From the NCBI GenBank assembly GCA_011620695.1, contig WOYT01000104.1, positions 1-46,890 of the forward strand: DNA of 46,890 bases. The letters run 5' to 3'. Source of the stretch: Proteiniphilum sp. GTDB taxonomy: Bacteria > Bacteroidota > Bacteroidia > Bacteroidales > Dysgonomonadaceae. Below are positions 19,337 through 28,277 of the stretch, piece by piece. The notes beneath the pieces are model-generated. The model worked only from the letters and a program-made list of their open reading frames with translations, searched no databases and was not told the origin of the DNA. Numbering within the stretch: the stretch's first letter is position 1; each line of letters starts with the position of its first letter. Position numbers and translations under genes: made by a program.

Positions 19337-20662
19337 ATGTTTGAAAATTTAAGTGACAGACTGGAGAGGTCGTTTAAGATACTGAAGGGTCAGGGCAGGA
19401 TTACCGAAATAAATGTAGCCGAGACCTTGAAGGAGGTGCGTCGTGCCTTGCTCGATGCCGACGTGAACTACAAGACCGCCAAGGAATTTACCGAGACCGT
19501 CAAACAGAAAGCGCTGGGTCAGGATGTGCTCAATGCCGTGAAACCGGAACAGATGATGGTGAAGATCGTGCACGATGAGCTGGCAGCCCTGATGGGGGGT
19601 ACGGCTGTCGATATCAACATCAAAGGTTCTCCGGCAGTCATTCTCATGGCCGGGTTACAGGGATCGGGAAAGACCACTTTTTCCGGCAAACTGGCCCATA
19701 TGCTCAAAAGCAAACGGGGCAAAAATCCGTTGCTGGTTGCGGCGGATGTCTATCGTCCTGCAGCCATTGAACAGTTAAAAGTGCTGGGAGAACAGATCGG
19801 CGTGCCGGTGTACGCGGAAGAGGAAAACAAGCATCCGGTAAAGATTGCGCAAAACGCCATACAGTATGCCCGTCAGCACGGAAAGGATCTGGTAATTATC
19901 GACACTGCCGGACGTCTGGCCATCGACGAGCAGATGATGGATGAGATCGAATCAATCAAGAAGGCGGTCAATCCGCAGGAGATCCTGTTCGTGGTGGATG
20001 CGATGACCGGTCAGGATGCCGTAAACACAGCCAAAGAATTTAACCAGCGACTCGACTTCAACGGCGTGGTGCTCACCAAACTCGACGGCGATACCCGCGG
20101 CGGTGCAGCACTATCGATACGTTCAGTGGTCAACAAGCCCATCAAGTTTGTCGGTACGGGTGAGAAACCGGACGCGATAGATGTCTTCCATCCCGAACGT
20201 ATGGCCGACCGTATCCTGGGGATGGGCGACATTGTCTCCCTCGTGGAGAAGGCGCAGGAGCAGTATGACGAAGAGGAGGCACGCCGCCTGCAGAAGAAGA
20301 TAGCGAAGAACCAGTTCGACTTCAACGACTTCATCGCGCAGATTCAGCAAATCAAGAAGATGGGTAACCTGAAGGACCTGGCCTCCATGATTCCCGGGGT
20401 CGGCAAACAGATCAAAGACCTGGACATCGACGACGATGCGTTCAAAGGTATTGAAGCGATTATCCGCTCCATGACACCTGCAGAGCGCAGCAACCCTGAG
20501 ATCCTGAACGGAAGCCGCCGTGCACGCATCGCCAGGGGAAGCGGCACCAACGTACAGGAGGTGAATAAACTGATCAAGCAGTTCGACGAGACCCGCAAGA
20601 TGATGCGGATGATGACCACAGGTGGCGGAAAACAGGCGATGCGTAACCTTCAAAGAAGATAA
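19337..20662 (+). CDS. ffh: Signal recognition particle protein Ffh (SRP54)
   Basis: A 441-residue GTPase that binds the SRP RNA and signal sequences and delivers nascent membrane proteins to FtsY. It has an N-terminal helical bundle (residues 1-90), the G domain with '[13 protein letters not shown]', 'DTAGR' and 'TKLDGD', and a methionine-rich M domain ending '[22 protein letters not shown]'. All elements are intact and the length is normal. The M domain carries the '[16 protein letters not shown]' segment that contacts the RNA. The gene for the RNA partner lies about 4.5 kb downstream at 25114. The stop overlaps the folD start by one base (TAATG). Confidence 0.97.
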   Translation: MFENLSDRLERSFKILKGQGRITEINVAETLKEVRRALLDADVNYKTAKEFTETVKQKALGQDVLNAVKPEQMMVKIVHDELAALMGGTAVDINIKGSPAVILMAGLQGSGKTTFSGKLAHMLKSKRGKNPLLVAADVYRPAAIEQLKVLGEQIGVPVYAEEENKHPVKIAQNAIQYARQHGKDLVIIDTAGRLAIDEQMMDEIESIKKAVNPQEILFVVDAMTGQDAVNTAKEFNQRLDFNGVVLTKLDGDTRGGAALSIRSVVNKPIKFVGTGEKPDAIDVFHPERMADRILGMGDIVSLVEKAQEQYDEEEARRLQKKIAKNQFDFNDFIAQIQQIKKMGNLKDLASMIPGVGKQIKDLDIDDDAFKGIEAIIRSMTPAERSNPEILNGSRRARIARGSGTNVQEVNKLIKQFDETRKMMRMMTTGGGKQAMRNLQRR

Positions 20663-21543
20663 TGAAACTGATCGATGGAAAGGCAACAGCTGCCGAGATA
20701 AAGAGAGAGATTGCCCAGGAGGTGGCACAGATAAAAGCTGCCGGAGGCAAAACACCCCACCTGGCAGCGGTGCTGGTGGGTCATGACGGCGGCAGCGAGA
20801 CCTACGTGGCCAACAAAGTACGCGCCTGTGAAGAGGTGGGATTCAAATCGACCCTCATCCGTTATGAGGAGGATGTGACCGAAAAAGAGCTGCTCGCTTG
20901 CGTGGAGCGTTTGAACAAAGATGCCGATATAGACGGTTTTATCGTTCAATTGCCTTTACCCGGGCATATTTCCGAAGAGAAAATTACCGAAGCCATCGAT
21001 TACCGAAAAGACGTAGACGGCTTTCATCCGGTAAACGTGGGACGTATGTCGCTCGGCATGCCCTGCTTTCTCTCGGCTACGCCGGCCGGGATCATTGAGC
21101 TGCTGCGGAGATACAACATAGAAACCAAAGGGAAGCACTGTGTGGTGTTGGGGCGCAGCAACATCGTCGGCAAACCGGTATCGATGCTGATGATGCGAAA
21201 AGGTTATCCCGGCGACTGCACCGTCACAGTCTGCCACAGCCGCACCCAAAACATCAAAGAGATCTGCCTGCAGGCCGACATCATCATCGCAGCCCTCGGC
21301 GTTCCGGAATTTCTGCGGGGGGATATGGTAAAAGAGGGAGCCGTGGTGATCGACGTGGGCACTACGCGGGTACCGAGCGACCAGACCAAGTCGGGCTTCA
21401 AGCTGACGGGCGACGTGGCGTTTAACGAAGTGGCACCCAAATGCTCCTGGATCACCCCCGTACCGGGTGGTGTGGGACCGATGACCATCGTCTCACTGCT
21501 CAGGAATACCCTGCTGGCAGGAAAAAAGATGATCTACGCCTGA
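20662..21543 (+). CDS. folD: Bifunctional methylenetetrahydrofolate dehydrogenase/cyclohydrolase FolD
   Basis: A 293-residue cytoplasmic enzyme that converts 5,10-methylene-THF to 10-formyl-THF through methenyl-THF, using NADP+. The family signature '[17 protein letters not shown]' contains the catalytic Tyr48 and Lys52. 'LPLPGHI', the Rossmann segment '[16 protein letters not shown]' and the C-terminal '[12 protein letters not shown]' are all present. Length and motifs are normal. The start codon overlaps the ffh stop, so the two are probably co-transcribed and coupled. The pairing also brings one-carbon enzymes FolD and GcvT within 2 kb, though on opposite strands. Confidence 0.97.
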   Translation: MKLIDGKATAAEIKREIAQEVAQIKAAGGKTPHLAAVLVGHDGGSETYVANKVRACEEVGFKSTLIRYEEDVTEKELLACVERLNKDADIDGFIVQLPLPGHISEEKITEAIDYRKDVDGFHPVNVGRMSLGMPCFLSATPAGIIELLRRYNIETKGKHCVVLGRSNIVGKPVSMLMMRKGYPGDCTVTVCHSRTQNIKEICLQADIIIAALGVPEFLRGDMVKEGAVVIDVGTTRVPSDQTKSGFKLTGDVAFNEVAPKCSWITPVPGGVGPMTIVSLLRNTLLAGKKMIYA

Positions 21544-21557
21544 CGGTTCCCGGGTTA

Positions 21558-22550
21558 TTATCTCTTCACCTTGATCAGCAGGATGCCCACCAACGTCCAG
21601 AAAATCTCCCGGATACGCTTGCAGAGACTCACAAAGACACCATAAGAGAGCGGTAGCGAGAGGATGCCGAAGACGATGACGATGCCCCCTTCGCGGGAAC
21701 CCATCTGCATGGGCATAAAAAAGAGAATGTTCCCGATCAGTGACTGGATCGACTCAATCAGCACACTCTGTCCAAAGGTAATTGGATGACCCACAGCCTG
21801 CATCATCAGGATCACCTCCAGGCACAGAAAGAAACGGGTAAAAACCTCCAGTGAGAGCGAGAGTATAAAATCCTTTTTGCGGTTGCGGTAAAGATCGGCG
21901 ATCAGTGAATCCATCTGGTCAATCTTCTCCTGATTATTTCTGCGGTATGCCCTCAGGCTTTTCCCGATAAAAGGAAGCCTACCACCCAGCATCATCGCCC
22001 TGTCTACCCCACCCCGGGTATAAACCCTGTAAGCCCAAAACAGCAGAAAGAAAGAGGTGGCAGTGGAGAGGATCATACCCAGCTCCACCACATCAGAGAG
22101 TACCGGCACCAAAAAAAGGAGCAGAGGAATGGAAACCATCCAGAAGATGAAGTGAGAGACAAAGTGCATCATGGTGGAGAGTAGCACAGATGAGGTAGCC
22201 CGCTGAATACCGAGAGTGGACTGCAACTCGATGATCTTATAGGGTTCGCCGCCCATCAATCCGAAAGGGGTGATATAGTTGATGGCAAAACCGCTGATCA
22301 CCAGCTTGAATAGTCGCAGGAAGCCGATATTCTTTGTCTCCTCACTTCCATCCTGCAGGATGATGTAGAAAGAGTAGGTGTTGAGCAGGTAAACCGGCAC
22401 CCAGAGTCCGATGATAAGGATGAACCACCAGCCGGTCTGGCGGATATCATGCAGGATATTGTCGATCCCGGTTTTATATATCATGAAGCCCAGTGCCAGG
22501 GCACCGAGCAAGAAAAATACATTCTGAGCTATCTTCGCTTTTTTTGCCAT
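21558..22550 (-). CDS. Flippase-like integral membrane protein (UPF0104 / LPG-synthase TM domain family)
   Basis: The ATG at 22550 (MAKKAKIAQNVFFLLGALALG) is preferred over the ORF-track start and gives 330 residues. The protein has about eight membrane helices and no soluble domain. The conserved 'ITPFGLMGGEPYKI' stretch (about residues 92-105) is typical of the family that includes the membrane half of MprF and AglD-like proteins. These are thought to move lipids across the inner membrane, but the substrate here is unknown. The 3' end faces folD with a 14-base gap and no terminator. A -7 box lies upstream, suggesting independent transcription. Confidence 0.85.
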   Translation of the reverse strand: MAKKAKIAQNVFFLLGALALGFMIYKTGIDNILHDIRQTGWWFILIIGLWVPVYLLNTYSFYIILQDGSEETKNIGFLRLFKLVISGFAINYITPFGLMGGEPYKIIELQSTLGIQRATSSVLLSTMMHFVSHFIFWMVSIPLLLFLVPVLSDVVELGMILSTATSFFLLFWAYRVYTRGGVDRAMMLGGRLPFIGKSLRAYRRNNQEKIDQMDSLIADLYRNRKKDFILSLSLEVFTRFFLCLEVILMMQAVGHPITFGQSVLIESIQSLIGNILFFMPMQMGSREGGIVIVFGILSLPLSYGVFVSLCKRIREIFWTLVGILLIKVKR

Positions 22551-22601
22551 ATGGGAGCGATTCGTACACAACTGTGGCCCGTTACGTGTAGTATCAGATC
22601 A

Positions 22602-22609
22602 CAAAAATA
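22602..22609 (-). promoter_or_regulatory. -7 box upstream of the flippase-like gene
   Basis: The minus strand reads TATTTTTG (22609-22602), matching TAnnTTTG, about 52 bases before the ATG at 22550. No TTG is seen at the usual distance. Confidence 0.45.
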
Positions 22610-22645
22610 GGGCTATTTCGTGAAAAAAGGGTATGAATCACCAAA

Positions 22646-23731
22646 TTATTTCCGGAATGGGGGCTTCACCACCACCGCTTTCAGCATTCTGTTGCGCACG
22701 CTCACGAAAATCTCTGAACCGGGGGTAGCATACGCCGGTTTCAGGTATCCCATGCCAATTCCTGTTTTCAACACAGGGGAGAGGGTTCCCGAGGTGACCA
22801 CCCCGATCGGTTGTCCATCACTGTTTGTTATCTCATAACCCTGACGGGGTATTCCTTTATCGGTCAGCTGAAAACAGGATAGCTTGCGGGAGACACCCTC
22901 TACTTTCTCTCTCTCCAGGACCTCACGTCCAATGAACGGTTTCTCCGGGGTGAACCGGGTGATCCATCCCAATCCAGCCTGCAGGGGAGTGGTGGAATCG
23001 TCCAGATCATTGCCGTAGAGGCAGAAGCCCATCTCCAGGCGGAGGGTATCACGTGCGCCCAAACCTACCGGCTTGATGCCAAAGGGTGCTCCCGCATCGA
23101 AGAGTGCATCCCATATCTTTTTCCCTTCTTCGGGATAGAAATACAGTTCGAAGCCACCGGCACCGGTATATCCTGTATTGGAAATGATGACATTCTCCAC
23201 ACCGGCGAAACGGGCAGTAACGAATGAATAGTAAGGGATGGATGAGAGATCAGCTGTGGTGAGTTTCTGCATCGTCTCCAGGGCACGGGGTCCCTGCACG
23301 GCCAATTGCGCCATATGGTCGGATGCGTTCTCCAGTTCAGCCCCCATCCGATTGTGTTGTATGCACCACTCCCAATCTTTATCAATATTCGCGGCGTTAA
23401 CCACCAGGAGGTATTTCTCCGGTTCGTATTGATAAACGATGAAATCGTCCACAATTCCACCCTGCTCATTCACAAAACAGCTGTATTGAGCCTTTCCGGG
23501 CTGCAACCGTGAAGCATCGTTGCTGGCAATCATCTGCAGGAAAGAAAGTGCCTGGGGACCTTTCACCCAAAACTCACCCATGTGCGACACATCAAACACA
23601 CCCACTGCATTCACCACCGTGAGATGTTCATCTATAATCCCTGAATACTCGATGGGCATGTTGTAGCCTGCAAACTCATGCATCTTTGCGCCCAAAGCAA
23701 TGTGCAGATCGGTAAAAGGCGTTGTCTTCAT
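22646..23731 (-). CDS. gcvT: Aminomethyltransferase, glycine cleavage system T protein
   Basis: The T protein takes the aminomethyl group from lipoylated H protein, releases ammonia and makes 5,10-methylene-THF. The preferred start at 23731 ([29 protein letters not shown]) gives 361 residues, the usual length. An ATG six codons upstream (23749) is possible. The folate-binding segments ('[16 protein letters not shown]', '[14 protein letters not shown]', '[18 protein letters not shown]') are intact, including the conserved Asp before the 'TLRLE' motif. The gene follows pepT on the same strand after about 20 bases and is probably co-transcribed with it. The other gcv genes (P and H) are not in the window. 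Confidence 0.97.
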   Translation of the reverse strand: MKTTPFTDLHIALGAKMHEFAGYNMPIEYSGIIDEHLTVVNAVGVFDVSHMGEFWVKGPQALSFLQMIASNDASRLQPGKAQYSCFVNEQGGIVDDFIVYQYEPEKYLLVVNAANIDKDWEWCIQHNRMGAELENASDHMAQLAVQGPRALETMQKLTTADLSSIPYYSFVTARFAGVENVIISNTGYTGAGGFELYFYPEEGKKIWDALFDAGAPFGIKPVGLGARDTLRLEMGFCLYGNDLDDSTTPLQAGLGWITRFTPEKPFIGREVLEREKVEGVSRKLSCFQLTDKGIPRQGYEITNSDGQPIGVVTSGTLSPVLKTGIGMGYLKPAYATPGSEIFVSVRNRMLKAVVVKPPFRK

Positions 23732-23754
23732 ATTTGTATCGGATTTCATTTATT

Positions 23755-24987
23755 TTACAGTGATGCCTCTTTGGCAACCAGCTCTGCAATTTTCACAATC
23801 ACCTCTGCAGCTTTCCGGAGTGATGGAACGGGCAGGAATTCATAGCGACCGTGAAAATTCATCCCGCCGGCAAAGATGTTTGGACAGGGAAGTCCCATGA
23901 AAGAGAGACGGGCACCGTCGGTACCACCGCGAATCGGCTTGATGTCTGGCTTTATGCCAACCGACTCCATGGCCCGGGAGGCATAATCTACAACAAACAT
24001 CATCGGCTCCACTTTCTCCTTCATGTTGTAGTACTGATCTTTCATTTCCAGTGACAAACGGTTTTCGTACTGACCATTCAGTCGCTCCACCAGATCATTC
24101 ATCAGCTGCTTTCGCGACTCGAATTTCACTCTGTCGTGATCACGGATGATGAAAGAGACCATCGCCTCATCCACTGTACCGTTAATGCCGATCAGATGGA
24201 AGAATCCTTCATAGCCCTCGGTCTGCTCTGGCCGTTCCTGCTCGGGCAACAGTGACACCAGCTCATTGGCGACATGGAGGGCATTGATCATCTTACCCTT
24301 TGCATATCCGGGATGCACGTTACGCCCCCGGATCGCTATCTTCGCTGAGGCGGCGTTGAAGTTCTCATACTCCAGCTCACCCAGCTCACTGCCATCCATC
24401 GTGTAGGCCCACTGAGCACCGAATTTAGCGACATCAAACTTATCGGCACCTCTGCCAATCTCCTCGTCGGGGGTGAAAGCAATGCGTATTGTTCCGTGTT
24501 CAATCTCAGGGTGATCAACCAGATACTGCATGGCGGTCATGATCTCCGCGATACCTGCTTTATCGTCTGCTCCCAGCAGTGTGTTCCCGTCGGTGACAAT
24601 CAGATCCTCCCCCTTGTGGTGCAGTAACTCCGGGAAGTCAGAGGGTGAAAGTACCAGGTTATTCACCTTATTGAGAAGGATATCCTCGCCGTCATAGGCT
24701 TTTACGATGCGTGGGTTCACGTTTGCTCCGCTCATATCCGGGCTGGTATCAAAGTGGGCAATGAAACCGATCACCGGCACCTCTTTCTGTGTGTTGGAGG
24801 GCAGGGTAGCCATCAGGTAACAGTTGTCGTCGAGATTCACATCGGTGAGTCCCATCCCGAGGGCTTCTTTCTCTACCTCCCTGGCCAGGTTGAACTGTTT
24901 CTGCGTACTGGGAGTCTGTGTGCTGTTTTCATCCGATTGCGTATCGATGCGTGCATACTTGATAAACCGGTCTACTATATCCATCAT
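23755..24987 (-). CDS. pepT: Peptidase T (tripeptide aminopeptidase)
   Basis: An M20-family zinc aminopeptidase that removes the N-terminal residue from tripeptides in the cytoplasm. The start at 24987 ([19 protein letters not shown]) gives 410 residues, close to the 408 of E. coli PepT. The ORF-track start at 25062 lies inside the promoter. Metal ligands are visible in '[10 protein letters not shown]' (His and Asp), '[12 protein letters not shown]' (bridging Asp), '[11 protein letters not shown]' (catalytic Glu and ligand Glu) and the C-terminal 'MNFHGRYEF' (His). A well-spaced promoter lies 47 bases upstream, and gcvT follows. Confidence 0.96.
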   Translation of the reverse strand: MMDIVDRFIKYARIDTQSDENSTQTPSTQKQFNLAREVEKEALGMGLTDVNLDDNCYLMATLPSNTQKEVPVIGFIAHFDTSPDMSGANVNPRIVKAYDGEDILLNKVNNLVLSPSDFPELLHHKGEDLIVTDGNTLLGADDKAGIAEIMTAMQYLVDHPEIEHGTIRIAFTPDEEIGRGADKFDVAKFGAQWAYTMDGSELGELEYENFNAASAKIAIRGRNVHPGYAKGKMINALHVANELVSLLPEQERPEQTEGYEGFFHLIGINGTVDEAMVSFIIRDHDRVKFESRKQLMNDLVERLNGQYENRLSLEMKDQYYNMKEKVEPMMFVVDYASRAMESVGIKPDIKPIRGGTDGARLSFMGLPCPNIFAGGMNFHGRYEFLPVPSLRKAAEVIVKIAELVAKEASL

Positions 24988-25033
24988 GATCTCTTGATAT
25001 GATTTTTTCCGCGTTAAAGGATTGTTATTCGTA

Positions 25034-25062
25034 CAAAGATAAAAAAAGGGGCTGAAACGCAA
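25034..25062 (-). promoter_or_regulatory. Bacteroidota promoter of pepT-gcvT
   Basis: On the minus strand TATCTTTG (25041-25034) lies 18 bases after a TTG (25062-25060). This matches the promoter of the SRP RNA, which faces the other way only about 17 bases further right. Transcription would start near 25028, inside the ORF-track version of pepT, which supports the ATG at 24987. Confidence 0.75.
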
Positions 25063-25079
25063 AAATCAATTTCATCCTT

Positions 25080-25108
25080 TTGTATCTAAATAAAAAGCTG
25101 TATCTTTG
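25080..25108 (+). promoter_or_regulatory. Bacteroidota promoter of the SRP RNA gene
   Basis: TTG (25080-25082), 18 bases, then TATCTTTG (25101-25108). The predicted start of transcription, about 6 bases downstream, coincides with the first base of the terminal stem of the RNA (GGGTAAG at 25114). Confidence 0.8.
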
Positions 25109-25113
25109 CACGA

Positions 25114-25212
25114 GGGTAAGTCCTATACGGCCAGCTCCCATTGAATCCCCCAGGTCTTGACCGAAGCAAGGGTATTTGGTTGTAGCGGCGCGATATAGAT
25201 CGCTTACCCTTT
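25114..25212 (+). ncRNA. ffs: Small signal recognition particle RNA (4.5S-like)
   Basis: About 99 bases that fold into the long hairpin of the bacterial small SRP RNA. The ends pair as GGGTAAG (25114-25120) with CTTACCC (25203-25209). Inside this, CTATA pairs with TATAG and GCCAGCT with AGCGGC. The apical part reads CAGGTCTTGACCGAAGCA. It keeps the CAGG/AGCA symmetric-loop sequences that bind the Ffh M domain, with the same 10-base spacing as in E. coli. The tetraloop in this register is UGAC, a URRC type in place of GGAA. A run of seven T follows the terminal stem and would end transcription. The RNA forms the SRP with Ffh, encoded at 19337. Confidence 0.88.
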
Positions 25213-25230
25213 TTTTATGTCATAACAATA

Positions 25231-25263
25231 AAACCCCTTCTACCGTGATTGGTGAAGGGGTTT
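25231..25263. terminator. Bidirectional hairpin terminator between SRP RNA and DoxX gene
   Basis: AAACCCCTTC (25231-25240) pairs perfectly with GAAGGGGTTT (25254-25263) around a 13-base loop. On the minus strand the stem is followed by TTTATTGTT, so it is best read as the terminator of the DoxX gene. On the plus strand it would back up the SRP RNA terminator. Confidence 0.75.
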
Positions 25264-25288
25264 GTTGTTCACAGGATGAGCTGTTCAC

Positions 25289-25705
25289 TTATGCCAGCTT
25301 AGGCAAAAGTCTGGCGTCGAGCGAGTAGCGGCCGGCACCGATCAGGATGGCTCCGGTAAAGACAATCAACAGATCGAGGGCATGTCCAAACACCATGAAA
25401 TCATCGCCGGCAGCCAGGTGTGTAGCCAGTGCCACCACCATGGTACCGGTCAGCATCAAGGCGGCAGGACGAAACAAGAGTCCAAGGGCAAACAGTGCGC
25501 CCCCTATTGCTTCAGCTACTGCTGCCAGGAACCCCCAGAAAGCAGGTGCAAAATTGATTCCAAAGATCGACATACTGCCTCCGATGTATGTCCACATCTC
25601 TACACCACCTGTCAGCTTGGGTATGCCATGCAGGAAGATGGAAATACCGATCCCCGCTCTCAAAATCAACCATCCCAGTTGTAAAAGTTCTTCTTTCTTA
25701 CGCAT
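25289..25705 (-). CDS. DoxX family membrane protein
   Basis: The ATG at 25705 (MRKKEELLQLGWLILRAGIGISIFLHG) gives 138 residues, the usual size. Four membrane helices are visible, with the first-helix pattern 'LILRAGIGISIFLHGIPKL' and the second 'FWGFLAAVAEAIGGALFALG' typical of DoxX/DoxD-type proteins. The family includes quinone-linked oxidoreductase subunits and many members without a known job, and nothing nearby narrows the role. It is a single-gene unit ended by a strong hairpin. It diverges from the sulfatase-maturase gene with a 134-base gap. Confidence 0.85.
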   Translation of the reverse strand: MRKKEELLQLGWLILRAGIGISIFLHGIPKLTGGVEMWTYIGGSMSIFGINFAPAFWGFLAAVAEAIGGALFALGLLFRPAALMLTGTMVVALATHLAAGDDFMVFGHALDLLIVFTGAILIGAGRYSLDARLLPKLA

Positions 25706-25812
25706 ACTTTGTGAAATTATTTTGTAACCCAAACAGCTTTTCCAATTGAGGTCACATGGTTCAATATTTGTTTTTAAGTTATCAGCTAAACCGATTTTCC
25801 GGATGAATTGTT

Positions 25813-25820
25813 TATCTTTG
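25813..25820 (+). promoter_or_regulatory. -7 box upstream of the sulfatase-maturase gene
   Basis: TATCTTTG matches TAnnTTTG and lies 20 bases before the ATG at 25840. No TTG is seen at the usual upstream distance. Confidence 0.55.
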
Positions 25821-25839
25821 GATCATAAATAAAATCGAT

Positions 25840-27075
25840 ATGTCAACATTTGCCCCTTTCGCCAAACCGATGTACGTGATGCTGAAGCCGGTAGGGTCCA
25901 AGTGCAATCTCAACTGCGACTACTGCTACTATCTGGAAAAGGCGAATCTCTTTCCAAAGAAGAACAACCAGGTGATGAGCGAAGAGCTCCTCGAACGGTT
26001 CACCAAACAATACATTGAATCACAGACTCAGCCACAGGTGATGTTCACCTGGCATGGCGGTGAGACGTTGATGCGCCCCCTCTCATTCTACAAAAAAGCG
26101 CTTGCGTTTCAAAAAAAATATGCCGGTGGGCGCCAGATCGATAACTCGATACAGACCAACGGGACACTGCTGAACGATGAGTGGTGTGCCTTCTTCAAGG
26201 AGAATAACTTCCTGGTGGGAATATCGATCGACGGACCTCAGGAGTTTCACGATGAGTACCGTCTTGACAAGATGGGACGGCCCTCCTTTCACCGGGTCAT
26301 GCGGGGTATCAATCTACTGAAAAAGCATGGGGTGGAGTTCAACTGCCTGGCGGTGGTGAACGACTACAACGTGGATTACCCGCTGGAGTTCTATCACTTC
26401 TTCAAGGAGATCGACTGCCGTTACATTCAGTTCACCCCCATCGTGGAGCGGATCCGCAAAACAGATTCACCGCTAAAGCTGGCCACGGCAGCAGATAATG
26501 AAGAGAAGGTGGAACTGGCACCCTTTACGGTGCCTGCAGATAAGTGGGGAAAGTTCCTCTGCGATCTTTTTGATGAATGGATCAAGGAGGATGTGGGTAA
26601 GTTTTTTATTCAGATCTTCGATGCAACGCTGGCTAATTGGGTTGGCGAGCAGCCGGGTGTTTGTACCATGGCAAAGAGATGTGGTCATGCAGGTGTGATG
26701 GAGTTCAACGGAGATGTCTATTCGTGCGACCACTTCGTCTTTCCTGAATACAAACTGGGGAATATCTACAGCACTCCACTCGCATCGCTCATGTACTCGG
26801 AGCAACAACTCACCTTCGGCAATGACAAGTTCGACACCCTACCGCAACAATGCCGCGAATGCGACATGCTCTTCACCTGTTACGGAGAGTGTCCCAAGAA
26901 CCGGTTTATCCGTGACAAGTATGGCAACAAAGGGTTAAACTATCTCTGCAGCGGATATTATCGGTATTATAAACATGTGGCACCCTACATGGATTTTATG
27001 AAGCAGGAGTTGCTTGCAGGACGTCCACCGGCCAATGTGATGGAATGGGCAGGTAACAGGCGGGGCAAAAGGTAA
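25840..27075 (+). CDS. Anaerobic sulfatase-maturating enzyme (radical SAM, SPASM domain)
   Basis: A 411-residue radical SAM protein. The CxxxCxxC cluster motif is 'CNLNCDYC' (Cys22, Cys26, Cys29) followed by Tyr. The C-terminal SPASM region has the cysteine set 'CGHAGVMEFNGDVYSCDHF', 'CRECDMLFTCYGECPKNR' and a final 'YLCSGY', which hold two further iron-sulfur clusters. Anaerobic sulfatase maturases oxidise the active-site Cys or Ser of sulfatases to formylglycine without oxygen. This allows use of sulfated glycans such as mucin or algal polymers. No sulfatase gene is in the window, so it must act on enzymes encoded elsewhere. A -7 box and a strong terminator frame it as a single-gene unit. 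Confidence 0.92.
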   Translation: MSTFAPFAKPMYVMLKPVGSKCNLNCDYCYYLEKANLFPKKNNQVMSEELLERFTKQYIESQTQPQVMFTWHGGETLMRPLSFYKKALAFQKKYAGGRQIDNSIQTNGTLLNDEWCAFFKENNFLVGISIDGPQEFHDEYRLDKMGRPSFHRVMRGINLLKKHGVEFNCLAVVNDYNVDYPLEFYHFFKEIDCRYIQFTPIVERIRKTDSPLKLATAADNEEKVELAPFTVPADKWGKFLCDLFDEWIKEDVGKFFIQIFDATLANWVGEQPGVCTMAKRCGHAGVMEFNGDVYSCDHFVFPEYKLGNIYSTPLASLMYSEQQLTFGNDKFDTLPQQCRECDMLFTCYGECPKNRFIRDKYGNKGLNYLCSGYYRYYKHVAPYMDFMKQELLAGRPPANVMEWAGNRRGKR

Positions 27076-27094
27076 CAGCCAGGGATGAAACCAC

Positions 27095-27132
27095 AAAAAA
27101 AACCGAACCACGGGTAGTGATTCGGTTTTTTT
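27095..27132. terminator. Bidirectional terminator between sulfatase-maturase and exbD genes
   Basis: AAAAAAACCGAA (27096-27107) pairs with TTCGGTTTTTTT (27121-27132), and CAC/GTG extends the stem inside. The T run after the stem on each strand lets it serve both convergent genes. Confidence 0.85.
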
Positions 27133-27148
27133 CATGGTCAGTGAGCGC

Positions 27149-27610
27149 CTATTGATTCTGGCCCTGACGGGCAGAATAGCTGATCTTCAGCGCATAGGCC
27201 TGTCGCAGCGCCTGCTTCACATCGGTGATGTATTGCATACGTGTCTCCTCATCGGCCTTGATCGATACAGTCATCAACGGTTGATCAGCTTCATTCATAC
27301 TCGCCTTTTCCTGGGCGATGTAATCCTGAATCTCCGACACCTCCGCGAACCGGTCGTTCAGCTGCATCCGCGTACCGGTTCCCAGACGTTCATCCATCGG
27401 GGGACCGATATTGATATAGGTCACCAGTGACTTCTTCTCCAGTTTCTGTACTTCGGACGCTGTGGGCAGTTTTATCCGCACCATCAGCGTCTCAGAACGC
27501 ATGGTGGTGGTCACCATAAAGAAGAACAGAATGGCGAATACAATATCGGGCATCGACGAAGAGTTCAATGCAGGCATCTCTTTCTTTCCACCCTTATTAA
27601 ATTTTCCCAT
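27149..27610 (-). CDS. exbD: ExbD-family biopolymer transport protein (second copy)
   Basis: 153 residues: a short cytoplasmic N-terminus, one membrane helix and a periplasmic domain. The essential membrane aspartate is in 'SSSMPDIVFAILFFFMVTTT' (about residue 22). ExbD and ExbB form the inner-membrane proton channel that energises TonB. It is the last gene of the exbB operon, 1 base after the longer exbD, and is followed by a strong terminator. The sequence differs clearly from its neighbour past the helix, so the two are old paralogues. Such double exbD sets are common in Bacteroidota. Whether they form a mixed dimer is unknown. Confidence 0.93.
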   Translation of the reverse strand: MGKFNKGGKKEMPALNSSSMPDIVFAILFFFMVTTTMRSETLMVRIKLPTASEVQKLEKKSLVTYINIGPPMDERLGTGTRMQLNDRFAEVSEIQDYIAQEKASMNEADQPLMTVSIKADEETRMQYITDVKQALRQAYALKISYSARQGQNQ

Positions 27611-27611
27611 G

Positions 27612-28241
27612 TTATTGTCCTCCGTAGTTTTTGGGTTCTGCCTCAGAAATACGCTGAGGATAGAGATCGTTGATCTGATTCTTCTGATCTTCTGTCAACT
27701 CATCGTATGAGGTGTTGAAATATTTCCGGGCTCCTTCCTCTCTCAGCTCATTGTAGGCACGCACGACCTCGTTCTGTACAGCGATATACATCTTGTAGCT
27801 GGTGGTGGCATCGTTCTGAATGGAAATCACATGCTGATCCGTTACCGGCACGATGCCGATGGGCGGACCAAAATCTTTCTCTGTCAATTCCGGAAGCTGT
27901 TCACTGTTTGAAGTGTTGAGTACAAATTCCTTTACTTTATCTTTTAAAGGAACTTTCCCTCCTGCTCCACGCAACTCTTCCACTGTAGCGTACCATTCAC
28001 TGCTCATCTGGTTCTGTACCATGGTCTCGTTCCGGGAGTTCACCAGTACCACCAACAGGTTTCTGCGCTGCACCTCTTGCGAAGTCTGTTCCTCGCTTTG
28101 TGGTGGTGGTGGTAAACGGCGAGCCAACCCGGAATCTACGTCCATATTGGATACCAACAGGAAGAAAGTCAGCAACAGGAAAGAAATGTCCGCCATTGAA
28201 CTTGCGTTGAGTGCCGGAACTTTTCTAGATGTTTTTGCCAT
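27612..28241 (-). CDS. exbD: ExbD-family biopolymer transport protein (first, longer copy)
   Basis: 209 residues with the ExbD plan. The conserved aspartate lies in 'SSMADISFLLLTFFLLVSNM' (about residue 18). Directly after the helix comes a proline run ('RRLPPPPQSEEQTSQEVQRR') and then a periplasmic domain about 55 residues longer than in the neighbour, ending in a polar tail ('AEPKNYGGQ'). It is upstream of the shorter exbD by 1 base and downstream of an unknown membrane protein by 36 bases. The role is in proton-driven energisation of TonB. The added periplasmic part might contact TonB or the cell wall, which is inference. Confidence 0.92.
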   Translation of the reverse strand: MAKTSRKVPALNASSMADISFLLLTFFLLVSNMDVDSGLARRLPPPPQSEEQTSQEVQRRNLLVVLVNSRNETMVQNQMSSEWYATVEELRGAGGKVPLKDKVKEFVLNTSNSEQLPELTEKDFGPPIGIVPVTDQHVISIQNDATTSYKMYIAVQNEVVRAYNELREEGARKYFNTSYDELTEDQKNQINDLYPQRISEAEPKNYGGQ

Positions 28242-28277
28242 AAAATAAACCTTTCTTTTTAATGTTCTCGCTGCCGG

